A DNA stretch of 64,000 nucleotides from Phycisphaerales bacterium (GTDB lineage Bacteria > Planctomycetota > Phycisphaerae > Phycisphaerales > UBA1924). Below are positions 17,208 through 25,390 of this stretch, piece after piece (the first letter of the stretch is position 1; every line of letters starts with the position of its first letter). The stretch lies in assembly GCA_023382935.1 (NCBI GenBank), contig JAHDXL010000001.1:531003-595002 (forward strand), in the 5' to 3' direction. Both the position numbers and the translations under genes were made by a program. The notes under the pieces were generated by a model, which worked only from the letters and a program-made list of their open reading frames with translations, was not told the DNA's origin and searched no databases.

Positions 17208-17873
17208 ATGGCCAGGGCGCTTTTCGTGTGGGGCGGCTGGGACGGACACCAGCCTCAACAGTGCACCGAACTCATCGCCGACCGTGTCCGTGCACGCGGC
17301 ATCGACTGCGACATCTCCGACTCGCTGGCCGTCTTCGATGACGCCGACTCGCTCAAGAACTACAGCGTCATCGTTCCGTGCTGGACAATGGGCGAAATCG
17401 CCCACGAGCGCGTACAGGCGCTCGAGGCGGCTGTCCGCAATGGCTGCGGGCTGGCCGGCTGGCACGGCGGCATGGGCGACGCCTTCCGCATCTCCACCGA
17501 CTACCAGTTCATGGTCGGCGGACAGTTCGTCGCCCACCCCGGCAACATCATCAGGTACACCGTCGATGTCGCCAATACCCGCCACCCCATCACGCGCGGG
17601 CTGTTCGACGCCGGAAAACGCTCCTTCCGCGTCCACAGCGAGCAGTACTACATGCACGTCGATCCGGGCAATCGCGTGCTCGCCACCTCCACCTTCTCCG
17701 GAAAGCACGCCCCCTGGACCAAGGGCGTCAAGATGCCGGTCCTGTGGACGCGCCAGCACGGGCAGGGCCGCGTCGCCTACTGCTCCATCGGACACAACAC
17801 CACCGACCTGGGCACCAAGCCGGTCCCCGAACTGGTCACACGCTGCATTCTCTGGGCAGCGGGCGAAATGTGA
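17208..17873 (+). CDS. ThuA-like protein
   Basis: A 221-residue cytosolic ThuA-like domain. It begins with ALFVWGGWDGHQP, then has GLAGWHGGMGDAF (about residues 83-95), FMVGGQFVAHPG and the C-terminal RVAYCSIGHNTTDLG. The histidines and the GxHxxFxxG spacing follow the family. AAGGATGG precedes the ATG. It is probably co-transcribed with galE and may act on a related sugar, together with the ThuA/oxidoreductase pair at 14235-16097. The reaction is not known. Confidence 0.88.
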   Translation: MARALFVWGGWDGHQPQQCTELIADRVRARGIDCDISDSLAVFDDADSLKNYSVIVPCWTMGEIAHERVQALEAAVRNGCGLAGWHGGMGDAFRISTDYQFMVGGQFVAHPGNIIRYTVDVANTRHPITRGLFDAGKRSFRVHSEQYYMHVDPGNRVLATSTFSGKHAPWTKGVKMPVLWTRQHGQGRVAYCSIGHNTTDLGTKPVPELVTRCILWAAGEM

Positions 17874-17915
17874 GACCCGCCGACGGGGCCACCCCCGTCA
17901 CGGCCTCGCATGCCA

Positions 17916-18752
17916 TCACTTCCGCTCGATCTTCACGATCGACTGCGTAGCCATCTCCATCTTCACCCCGGCCTGATCCACCGTCCACCGCGCCTCGCTC
18001 ACCGTCTCGAGTTTCGACAACAGCCCGCGACCCGTGTCCCACGTCGCCTTGCCGGTCGTCTTCTCTTCCCGCCCTGAGGCCGGCTTGGCCTCGGGATCAG
18101 GCCCGACTTCGACCTCGGCCGCCTCCCCCCGCACGCTCCTGAGCGTCAACTCGTACCGACGCGCCTTCATCCCCAGCCCCGGCAGCGATCCCACCTCGTA
18201 GTACCACCGCTGCCCCACGCGCGTCTCCCCGCCCTCCAGCCGCATCGACAGCACCGGCTGAAACATCGCCCGAAACGCACGGGCGTCGAACAGGTCGCCG
18301 AACTGCAATGGCGTCACGCCCGCGGCCTTGATCTTTTCCAGCCCCTCCACGCCCTCGATTTTCCCGTGCTCTCCCACTTTCACCTTCAGTTCCTGTCCCA
18401 GCAGCGGACGGCACACCAGGTCAAGCGGATTCTTGTCGTCCGGGGCGTTCTTCGAATCAAACTCGCCCTGCAGCGCGCTGCCCGAAAACTTCACCTTCAT
18501 CGCCGTGAACTTCATCATCAGTTCCGGCGCCTGCCCGCTGATCTCAAACGTGGCCTCCATGCTCGCCTCGGTCGCCTGCTCCACATCACCCACGCCCGCG
18601 TGCAGCCCGGTATGGGCCAGGTAGGAAAACGTCGCGGGAAAAGTGCCGGGCCCGAGTTTCGGTTCGAGCGACACGCCCTGCGCCCTCGCCCAGCCGCACA
18701 TCAGCGTCAGGGCCGTCATCGCCACCGCCACAAACCACCCTGATCGACACAT
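17916..18752 (-). CDS. Secreted protein of unknown function
   Basis: A 278-residue exported protein. A signal peptide (residues 1-25, ending WARAQG) is followed by beta-rich sequence with alternating methionines (MMKFTAMKVKFSG, MKARRYELTLRSV). It resembles planctomycete secreted proteins of the DUF6263 style, but I do not claim membership. GAGGACGTGGCC before the ATG at 18752 supports that start over the GTG two codons upstream. Its start lies 22 bases downstream of the stop of the 18775 gene, so it may be the last gene of a three-gene unit. Confidence 0.65.
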   Translation of the reverse strand: MCRSGWFVAVAMTALTLMCGWARAQGVSLEPKLGPGTFPATFSYLAHTGLHAGVGDVEQATEASMEATFEISGQAPELMMKFTAMKVKFSGSALQGEFDSKNAPDDKNPLDLVCRPLLGQELKVKVGEHGKIEGVEGLEKIKAAGVTPLQFGDLFDARAFRAMFQPVLSMRLEGGETRVGQRWYYEVGSLPGLGMKARRYELTLRSVRGEAAEVEVGPDPEAKPASGREEKTTGKATWDTGRGLLSKLETVSEARWTVDQAGVKMEMATQSIVKIERK

Positions 18753-18774
18753 GGCCACGTCCTCCTCGCCGCGC

Positions 18775-19689
18775 TCATCGCCGCCCGAGCACGCGAATGA
18801 CCATCGACACCGTCCGTCCGCGCGCCAGCGCGATCACGCCCGGGTGAGCCGGGGCCGCCTCGCGCGACAAAGACGCGACCGCCCGCGCGCTGGCCAGCAG
18901 CGCCGCATCACCGGGCATCTCCACCATCCGCACGGACACTTCCCCGATCACCACGCGCACCTCGTCCGGGTCCGGCTCGCCCAGATTTGCCGCCGCCCGG
19001 TCAAACGCGCGCCGGTACGCCGTCGCCGCCCCGCGCACGTCCGCCTCGCGACTGCCCGCCCCCGTCTCGGCCAGCGCGTCGCGCAACGCGATCAACTCAG
19101 GCTCGAGTTTCTCGCGCGCCTCCAGCAATCGCTCGGCACGCCCCTCAATCAACACCGGCAGCGCCACGGTGGCCAGCGACTGCCACAGCCGCTCCTCATG
19201 TCGTTGCGCCAGCGACACCGGATGTCCCCGTACCACGACCATCTCATGCCGACCGGCGAAACGGTCCAGACCCGCCGCCATCGGGATCGTCAGCGCTGGG
19301 TCCGGGCCCCCGCGCAACAGATCGTGCGCCAAGGCCTGCAGATAACTCTGCTCATCGGGAAACTCGGCCAGCAGCGGGCGAATCTCCGCATACTCGGCGC
19401 GCGCCATGATCTCTCCGTGCGCCTCCTGCACGGCCTCTCCCACCGACAGCCCCTCCACCTCCGCGCACAGCACCCCCGCATTCCACAACGGAACGCTCCA
19501 ACTCCACGACTCGACCAGCCTCGCGTAGCGCGGCGCCCGCTCAGCCAGGCGCTCAGCCTGCAACCGCCCGTCGTTCCCCGCCGGCGCCGGCGCCATCGTC
19601 ACCACGCGATCGCACAGCAGCAGCGCCGCCATCGCCGGCGCCTCGCGCGTCGTCAGGTGATATGGGCTGACCACGCCGAACAGGCTCAT
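18775..19689 (-). CDS. Unknown cytosolic helical protein
   Basis: A 304-residue protein with no signal peptide or membrane segment. It is mostly helical and rich in Ala, Glu and Arg (AERLLEAREKLEPELIALRD), with a short beta-rich C-terminus (VRVVIGEVSVRMVEM). No catalytic motif was recognised. Its ATG overlaps the stop of the upstream lipoprotein hydrolase by 4 bases, so the two are translationally coupled and probably act together. Confidence 0.6.
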   Translation of the reverse strand: MSLFGVVSPYHLTTREAPAMAALLLCDRVVTMAPAPAGNDGRLQAERLAERAPRYARLVESWSWSVPLWNAGVLCAEVEGLSVGEAVQEAHGEIMARAEYAEIRPLLAEFPDEQSYLQALAHDLLRGGPDPALTIPMAAGLDRFAGRHEMVVVRGHPVSLAQRHEERLWQSLATVALPVLIEGRAERLLEAREKLEPELIALRDALAETGAGSREADVRGAATAYRRAFDRAAANLGEPDPDEVRVVIGEVSVRMVEMPGDAALLASARAVASLSREAAPAHPGVIALARGRTVSMVIRVLGRR

Positions 19690-21005
19690 TCCCGCGCCTC
19701 ACCCGTCGCCGCCTTGCCCGTCCCCAGGTGCTCATCCAGCCACTTGAGGATCGAAGGCGTGTAGTTGTTCAGCGTCAGGAACAGCAACTCGTGACCGGCC
19801 GCAAACATCCACCGCTCCGGCTGCCCCAGACGCTCCCACAACTGATCGCCGAACCGCGACGGCACCGCCTTGTCGGCCGAGCCCTGCAACACGAGCACCG
19901 GCTTGCCGCGCACCAGCGCTGCGAGGTGATACCCGTCCAGCGGCGCCCGCTCCATGTATGCATTCGACAACTCGGCCAGGTGCTTGTCCCCGTCGGCCAG
20001 ACGATCGAACGGCACCCCCCAATCCAGACGGATCGCCTGCACCCATCCCGCGTAGTTGCTCTCCTCATTAATCATCAGGAAGTTCGTTCCGCCGGCCACC
20101 AGCACCACCGCGTCGTACGCGTCCGGCTCCAGCGCGTGCACCGTCGGCCCGGCCATCGCTCCCCCGCTCATCCCGATCAGCACATGCGGCTCTTTCGCGA
20201 TCTCCGGGCGAATCTCATGCACATGCCGCACCCCCGCTTGGGCCGCATACGCCACCTCGGCCGCACGCTGCCCCAGTTCATCGGCAATGCGCTGCGCCGA
20301 CGCCCCCATGTCCGCAAACTCGATCGGAAACCGCGTGCGCTCCGTGAACCGCGACGGGTGCGCCAGCATCCGCAACACCGCCCACCCGTCCGCCACGCAC
20401 AACTCCACAAATCGGTCGTTCACCGGCTCCGGCACTCCAAACAGCCCCGGCACCATCACGATCAGCCCGCGACGCTGCATGCCCCCGCCCGCGTCGTAAT
20501 ACCCGAACCACGTCCGCTCGATCATCACCACTTCGACGCCGTTGGTCTTCCCCATCGGCCGACCCGATACGAAGCGAAACATGGCGTCGGGCCTGGAACT
20601 GGTCGAACGGCCCTTCAGAAACCGGTCGGCCTTGCGAAACACGAACGCGCCCGGACCTTCCAGCACGTACTGGTAACCCGTCTCCATCCGCGCCACCTTC
20701 GCCACGGCCGCCGCGTCGCTGGCATCCTCCGGAGCGCTCCGCAGATAGTGGTCCTCCCCCAGCCTGACCCCTACCCAGTCCGCCAGCGTCCCCTCCATTG
20801 GGATGATCGCTCCGCGCACGTTCTCGCTCTTCGACCAGCGCTGTGGCCAGATCGATGCCCGATTCTGCGGCACCGGCTCGCGCGTCGGCGACGACCCACC
20901 GCCTTGCTCGAGTTGCAGCGGTACGGCTTCCTGGATGCGCAGACACCCGGCCAGCACCGCCGCGACCATCCCGGCCCACACGCACCACCCACGTCGTGCT
21001 TTCAT
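19686..21005 (-). CDS. Alpha/beta-hydrolase lipoprotein
   Basis: A 439-residue predicted lipoprotein with lipobox MVAAVLAGC (cysteine about residue 21). The second half is an alpha/beta-hydrolase: RGLIVMVPGLFGVPEP forms the oxyanion region, LIGMSGGAMAG is the nucleophile elbow (serine near 270), VLVLQGSADKAVPS holds the acid, and the late histidine is in AAGHELLFL. It is likely an esterase or lipase facing the periplasm; the substrate is unknown. The start at 21005 rather than 21014 is favoured because TACGAT at 21013-21018 would then lie 7 bases before the ATG. Confidence 0.8.
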   Translation of the reverse strand: MKARRGWCVWAGMVAAVLAGCLRIQEAVPLQLEQGGGSSPTREPVPQNRASIWPQRWSKSENVRGAIIPMEGTLADWVGVRLGEDHYLRSAPEDASDAAAVAKVARMETGYQYVLEGPGAFVFRKADRFLKGRSTSSRPDAMFRFVSGRPMGKTNGVEVVMIERTWFGYYDAGGGMQRRGLIVMVPGLFGVPEPVNDRFVELCVADGWAVLRMLAHPSRFTERTRFPIEFADMGASAQRIADELGQRAAEVAYAAQAGVRHVHEIRPEIAKEPHVLIGMSGGAMAGPTVHALEPDAYDAVVLVAGGTNFLMINEESNYAGWVQAIRLDWGVPFDRLADGDKHLAELSNAYMERAPLDGYHLAALVRGKPVLVLQGSADKAVPSRFGDQLWERLGQPERWMFAAGHELLFLTLNNYTPSILKWLDEHLGTGKAATGEARE

Positions 21006-21012
21006 GCGCTGC

Positions 21013-21018
21013 ATCGTA
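21013..21018 (-). promoter_or_regulatory. -10-like box TACGAT before the lipoprotein hydrolase
   Basis: TACGAT ends 7 bases before the ATG at 21005 and overlaps the alternative ATG at 21014. No Shine-Dalgarno is present. Confidence 0.42.
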
Positions 21019-21135
21019 TCGACCCAACCCGTCCGTTCGATCGGGGAATCGCCGGAACTGTGCCCGCAACTTTGTCCGCTCGGTTGCTGCCACCCGGGCG
21101 ATTCAGCAGCGTCCGGAGTCGGACGTCGCCGGCAC

Positions 21136-22116
21136 TCACCTTTTTGTCCCGATCACGTAGAACCCCTGGCTCACCTTCAACAACTCGTACACCGCCAGCG
21201 GGTCACTCGGGCCCTGGCTCGCGCTGGTGTTGATCGACACCTCAAGACCCAGCGACTCAAACCGGCCCGCGAACCAGAACGGATCCGTCACGTTCCCGGC
21301 CGCCATGCCGGTGATCGGGTTGACCGGCGCCCTCTCCCAGCCTCCGACGAACGGGCTCGCGGGCGCCACCCCCGCCGAGACATAGGCCCGCACCGCCTGC
21401 TCCAGTTCCGGCCCCCCCATGTAGCAGGTGTTCCGCGCCAAACGCTCGGCCGCTGCTGATGCTGGCCCCACACGCAGCATCGACGCAATGTGCTCCCGCC
21501 GCACAACGTGCAATACGCCGCCCGGACGCTGTTCGCTCCCCTCGCCGATTTCGCGCTGCCGGTACACTCGCTCCAGGCGCTCCAGCGTGGCTGGACAGTG
21601 CGGGTTGTTCGAGTCGCAGAACACCAGCCGTCCCCCAGGCCGCAGGATCCGGGCGATCTCCGCGGTGGCCACCTCAAACCCGTCCGGACGCATGTTGCAA
21701 AACACCTGGTTGACGTACACCCAATCGACCGACCGGCTGGGCAGCGGCACAATGCCGCCCGCGTTCCAGACAAAGTGCACGCTCTCGAGGCCGAACTGCT
21801 TCGTCCACCGTTCCGCGAACATCGCCGTGCTCGGGTTAATCTCCACCCCGATCACGCGCCGCGGGCCCAGCATGCTCAGGATCCACGAACCCAGGCCCGT
21901 CCAGCATCCGAAGTCCACGCCCGTCGTCCCGTCCACCGATCCAATCACCGGTATCACGCTCGACTCATACAACGCCACCCAGCCGCGAATCTTCTCGTCG
22001 TCGTCGAATCCCGCAAGGTGCGCCGCCACGTCCCGCGCGTGCGCCCCGGACTCGGCGTGGTCGAGCATCCAGTCTCGCACCTCGCCCACGCGCGCGATCA
22101 GTTCCTGCTCGCTCAT
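21136..22116 (-). CDS. SAM-dependent methyltransferase (class I)
   Basis: A 326-residue methyltransferase. Motif I appears in a variant form, GVDFGCWTGLGSW (about residues 67-79), followed by the acidic residue in IGVEINPS and the motif IV/post region WVYVNQVFCNMRP and ILRPGGRLVFCDSNN. It acts on an unknown acceptor, most likely a sugar or glycan given the neighbours. AAAGG lies upstream of the ATG at 22116; an upstream extension of the frame reads antisense of the next gene. It is the last gene of the minus arm of the glycan locus, 10 bases after the deacetylase-hydrolase fusion. Confidence 0.88.
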   Translation of the reverse strand: MSEQELIARVGEVRDWMLDHAESGAHARDVAAHLAGFDDDEKIRGWVALYESSVIPVIGSVDGTTGVDFGCWTGLGSWILSMLGPRRVIGVEINPSTAMFAERWTKQFGLESVHFVWNAGGIVPLPSRSVDWVYVNQVFCNMRPDGFEVATAEIARILRPGGRLVFCDSNNPHCPATLERLERVYRQREIGEGSEQRPGGVLHVVRREHIASMLRVGPASAAAERLARNTCYMGGPELEQAVRAYVSAGVAPASPFVGGWERAPVNPITGMAAGNVTDPFWFAGRFESLGLEVSINTSASQGPSDPLAVYELLKVSQGFYVIGTKR

Positions 22117-22126
22117 GCGCGGCCTT

Positions 22127-24121
22127 TCAGAGCGCATCGGACAGCAGAGGCCCCAGCGCGTCATACAGCGCCCGCCCCGCCAGCCGATGCCCGGTGTGAC
22201 TCCATGTGCCCGACGCACGCCAGTGCGTCGGCGCGCCGCGGTGCGACAGAAAACGCTCATACGGGTCGACCAGTTCCACTCCCGCCGCCCGCACCCACGC
22301 TCCCACCACCTCCAGCGTGTGCTGGTGCGCCGCCGCGTCGTCCGTGCAGCGCCCCCGCCAGTATCCCGCCGACTCGCCGCACTCGCACAGCAGACACAGC
22401 ACCCGTGCCCCACTTGCTCGCACTGCCCCGGCGTAATGCGTCAGGCAGGCACCGATCTTTTCCATGTCCCTGCCGCCGCGACCGTGCAGACTCTCCGGTT
22501 CGGCCAGCGAAGGACGCAACTCCGGCGTCTGCGGGCGACCGCGCCGGATCAACGCCCCCCTTGACCGCCCCACCACGCGCACCGCACCATCCTCTCCCAC
22601 CCACAGATACTCCCCGCCCGGGTGCGACACGCTCCAGCCGCTGTGCGCTGTCCACAGGTCCGGGCGCGAGTTGAGCACTTCGTCGGCCCCCACGCCGATC
22701 ACCACCACGTCATGCCGCTCACGCTGGCTCACCCGCTCAAACCACCCGTAATGCCGACACAGCCCCATCCCCGGAAACGCCAGTTTCCGCACCCGCACCT
22801 TCACGCCCAGCGCCTCACTCAGCCGGGCGCCCGCCTGCATATGACAGTGCTCCGGGATTCCCACCTCGAACCCATCAAGATTGCGCCCGCCCAGCACCAA
22901 CACGCGCTTCTCATCCGCCCCGACGCTGGCGGGCGGCGGCACATCGAGCATCCCGCGCTCGTCGGCGTAGTTCAGACTCTGATACTCCACCCGCCCGTCC
23001 ACCTCGCCGAAATCAGCCTGTACCGTGTGCGGCTCGTAGGTGTCCCAACCAAGGTCGGAGTTTGCAGCCACGCTGCGCTGGCGCGTCCGCACAGCCGGAG
23101 CGCTCGTGCGCGCGTGGCGCGCCCCGTAATACAGCGGATGCACGTTGAGAATCAGCCAGTAGCCCGGGTCAAACGAGCGGATCTGCTCGATCATCCGCTC
23201 CTGGTCGATGAACCTGTCCTCGCCCGGATCCTTGTGCTTGCGCCACTCCTTCAGGTGGTGATCCCAGCGCCACCGGTTCAGGTAGCGTGTCGCTCCGTAC
23301 TCGATCCGCACGTCCTTGCGCCGGAAAAAGTCGTTGCCCTCGTAGGCGAGTCCCAGTTCGGCCTCGTCGAGCACACCCAGCGGCGCCCACTTGCCCTCGT
23401 GCACGATTTCGTCCAGCAGCGCGTCGCCCGGCTCGCCGCGCGAGCCCAGCGCCAGCCCGCGCCGGTTCTTTCCCCTGAAGATCGCGAAGTTCTCGATCCC
23501 GTAGATCGGCGCGGAGTTGTGCGCCACGGTCCCGGTGATCCGCAGCCCCTGCGCGCGCAGCCAGGCGATTTCCTCGCGCACCGCCTGCGCACCGTCCAGT
23601 TTCATGTTCTGATACAGGTGCAGTGGATCGGTATGCAGCGCCATTTCATGGCCCAGATCCTGGATCTGCCTGTACAGGTGCGCCATGCACCCGTTGCGAT
23701 AATGCACCCCGTCGACCCACGACCCGTAGTACGGGGCCGTGTGCAGGATGAAGTAACTCGTGCGCGCGCCGTACGCCCTTTCGATCTCCGCCTCGGCCAG
23801 GGCTGCCCGCATGTCCGCGTCCACGTCGTGACGGATCGAGCACACCACCTCTCCGGGCGGGCACCCGTAGTCGTTCAACTCGGTGTGCGGCACGAACACC
23901 AGGTTCGGAATCGACGCCAGTTCGCGGATCAACTTCTCATATTGCGCCAGCGTGTCCACCGTCACGCGCCCCTGGTCCGGGTGAGGCCCGGCGCGCAGGT
24001 CGGGCCCGTAGCACTCGAAGCAACTCAGGTTCACCTGCGCCAGCACGTCGCGCACACTGCGCCCGCTGTCGATTACTCGGTAAGGCGCGATTCCGTGCTC
24101 CCGCTCGATGGCCACGCTCAT
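22127..24121 (-). CDS. NodB-like deacetylase fused to an SGNH-type hydrolase
   Basis: A 664-residue two-domain protein. The N-terminal half (about residues 1-370) is a polysaccharide-deacetylase fold of the WbmS-like type, with the metal-binding SIRHDVDAD (about 95-103), EMALHTDPLH and GTVAHNSAPIYG. The C-terminal half (about 410-664) looks like an SGNH/GDSL hydrolase: a Rossmann-like VLVLGGRNLDG start, GVGADEVLNS and a final SGTWSHTGHRLAG with the block V histidine. The block I serine is not obvious. It probably removes acyl groups from a sugar or glycan. The ATG at 24121 overlaps the sulfotransferase stop (ATGA). Its N-terminal domain is paralogous to the gene at 26863. Confidence 0.75.
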   Translation of the reverse strand: MSVAIEREHGIAPYRVIDSGRSVRDVLAQVNLSCFECYGPDLRAGPHPDQGRVTVDTLAQYEKLIRELASIPNLVFVPHTELNDYGCPPGEVVCSIRHDVDADMRAALAEAEIERAYGARTSYFILHTAPYYGSWVDGVHYRNGCMAHLYRQIQDLGHEMALHTDPLHLYQNMKLDGAQAVREEIAWLRAQGLRITGTVAHNSAPIYGIENFAIFRGKNRRGLALGSRGEPGDALLDEIVHEGKWAPLGVLDEAELGLAYEGNDFFRRKDVRIEYGATRYLNRWRWDHHLKEWRKHKDPGEDRFIDQERMIEQIRSFDPGYWLILNVHPLYYGARHARTSAPAVRTRQRSVAANSDLGWDTYEPHTVQADFGEVDGRVEYQSLNYADERGMLDVPPPASVGADEKRVLVLGGRNLDGFEVGIPEHCHMQAGARLSEALGVKVRVRKLAFPGMGLCRHYGWFERVSQRERHDVVVIGVGADEVLNSRPDLWTAHSGWSVSHPGGEYLWVGEDGAVRVVGRSRGALIRRGRPQTPELRPSLAEPESLHGRGGRDMEKIGACLTHYAGAVRASGARVLCLLCECGESAGYWRGRCTDDAAAHQHTLEVVGAWVRAAGVELVDPYERFLSHRGAPTHWRASGTWSHTGHRLAGRALYDALGPLLSDAL

Positions 24122-25284
24122 CCGAACACCCCTGACGCCGCCATGAGCGACAGCACCCCCAACACCACCGCCAACGCGATCACCGCGATGACCGCGCCGG
24201 GCGCCCCCGTGCGTGCACCCGTCACGCCGCTGGCGCCCCGCCCCGACATCGCAGACGCCAACAGAGGCGAAGGCGGCTCGAGCGCACGGACCGTCGACCC
24301 CGACGCCACCGTCGCCGGCTCGATCGGTGCGAGCACCGGGGGTGCCGCGCTCGGCGTCGGCTCGACCGGTCCAGCCGATGAAGATTCCACCGCTGGCTGG
24401 CCCGACTCCAGCGCCCACTCCGCGCTGAAGGTCGCCCACTCCTCAGCCGTGAACCGGTCGCGCTCGTATCCAAACTCAGCGTTCCGCCGGCCACAGATCA
24501 CATCGAAGAGAAACAACTCGCGTGTTGAGCGGCGTTCGCGCCAGCGGTCTGCCTCAAATTGGTGGCCTGGATTCTCGATCAGTTTGCGGTACTGCTCCTC
24601 ATAGAACGCCCGGTCGCGCGCGTGGGACGACACCGAGATGCCCTGGAACTGCTTGATCATGAAGATCGGGCCTTGGTTTCCGGCGGCCGGATGGTGGTCG
24701 AACTCCCAGAACCGCAGCGCCCGCTCGTCATAGCGCAGTCCGACGAACCGTCCGACCCGCTCCAGCATCCCGCACTGGTCGGCCAAGACGTCCTCATAGC
24801 GCAGACACAGGCGATCGGGGTCATCTGGATCCCACTGAAACTGGTGGAATGAGGGAGCCAGCCAGTCGCGGCACACCTCCAAAAAGGCCAGGTTGGGAAA
24901 CTTGGAAGCGTAACTGTCGGCCACCGCGCGACCGTCGCGGATCAGATAGATCGGCTTGACCACCACATCAGGGTGTTCGAGCGATTTGGCTGCCCCTTGA
25001 GGCAGTGGGTTGTTGGTGACAATGACGCGTTTTCCGGAGGAGCGGGCGAGGTGGAGGAAGAAGTTTGCGCCTTCCGGCCAAGTCTCGTAAAACCTGGGCC
25101 AGAATGGGCAGGACGTCCCGTGAACCCGGCAGGCTTCGACCGCTTTGTCCGGCGTGAGCCCGAGGGGACGATCGCAGGGTCCGAGCGCAAAGGCGTCGGG
25201 GTGCGACCCGAGCACAAAGTTGAGCCAGGTGGTGCCCGTGTAACTGAGTGAGTAGATCACGACCACCGTGACGGGTTGGTTCAT
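24118..25284 (-). CDS. Sulfotransferase with C-terminal membrane anchor
   Basis: A 388-residue PAPS-type sulfotransferase. The 5'-phosphosulfate loop is YSLSYTGTTWLN (residues 12-23) and the 3'-phosphate region is KPIYLIRDGRAVADSY (about 110-125). The catalytic region ends near residue 300. It is followed by a Pro/Ser/Ala linker and one hydrophobic segment (VIAVIALAVVLGVLSLM) at the very C-terminus, the layout of a tail-anchored protein. AGAGGA before the ATG at 25284 marks the start. It is the first gene of the minus arm, divergent from a second sulfotransferase at 25391. Confidence 0.85.
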   Translation of the reverse strand: MNQPVTVVVIYSLSYTGTTWLNFVLGSHPDAFALGPCDRPLGLTPDKAVEACRVHGTSCPFWPRFYETWPEGANFFLHLARSSGKRVIVTNNPLPQGAAKSLEHPDVVVKPIYLIRDGRAVADSYASKFPNLAFLEVCRDWLAPSFHQFQWDPDDPDRLCLRYEDVLADQCGMLERVGRFVGLRYDERALRFWEFDHHPAAGNQGPIFMIKQFQGISVSSHARDRAFYEEQYRKLIENPGHQFEADRWRERRSTRELFLFDVICGRRNAEFGYERDRFTAEEWATFSAEWALESGQPAVESSSAGPVEPTPSAAPPVLAPIEPATVASGSTVRALEPPSPLLASAMSGRGASGVTGARTGAPGAVIAVIALAVVLGVLSLMAASGVFG

Positions 25285-25377
25285 GGAATCCTCTTTGGGG
25301 TGCGGCCGGGGCAGTATAGACGCCGACCCTTGAAACCCCCGTGGAAAGCGCCTCCAGGGGGTGGGACTCGTGTACCC

Positions 25378-25383
25378 TATCCT
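25378..25383 (+). promoter_or_regulatory. -10-like box TATCCT, leaderless start of the plus arm
   Basis: TATCCT ends 7 bases before the ATG at 25391, and no Shine-Dalgarno is present. The minus arm has a separate TATACT about 25 bases before its start plus an AGAGGA site, so the two divergent arms appear to start translation in different ways. Confidence 0.45.
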
Positions 25384-25390
25384 CCTGCGT

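Noticed and set aside
22622-24604. 660-codon plus-strand open frame over the deacetylase-hydrolase gene
   Set aside because: Antisense shadow: the minus frame has domain motifs, the plus frame does not.
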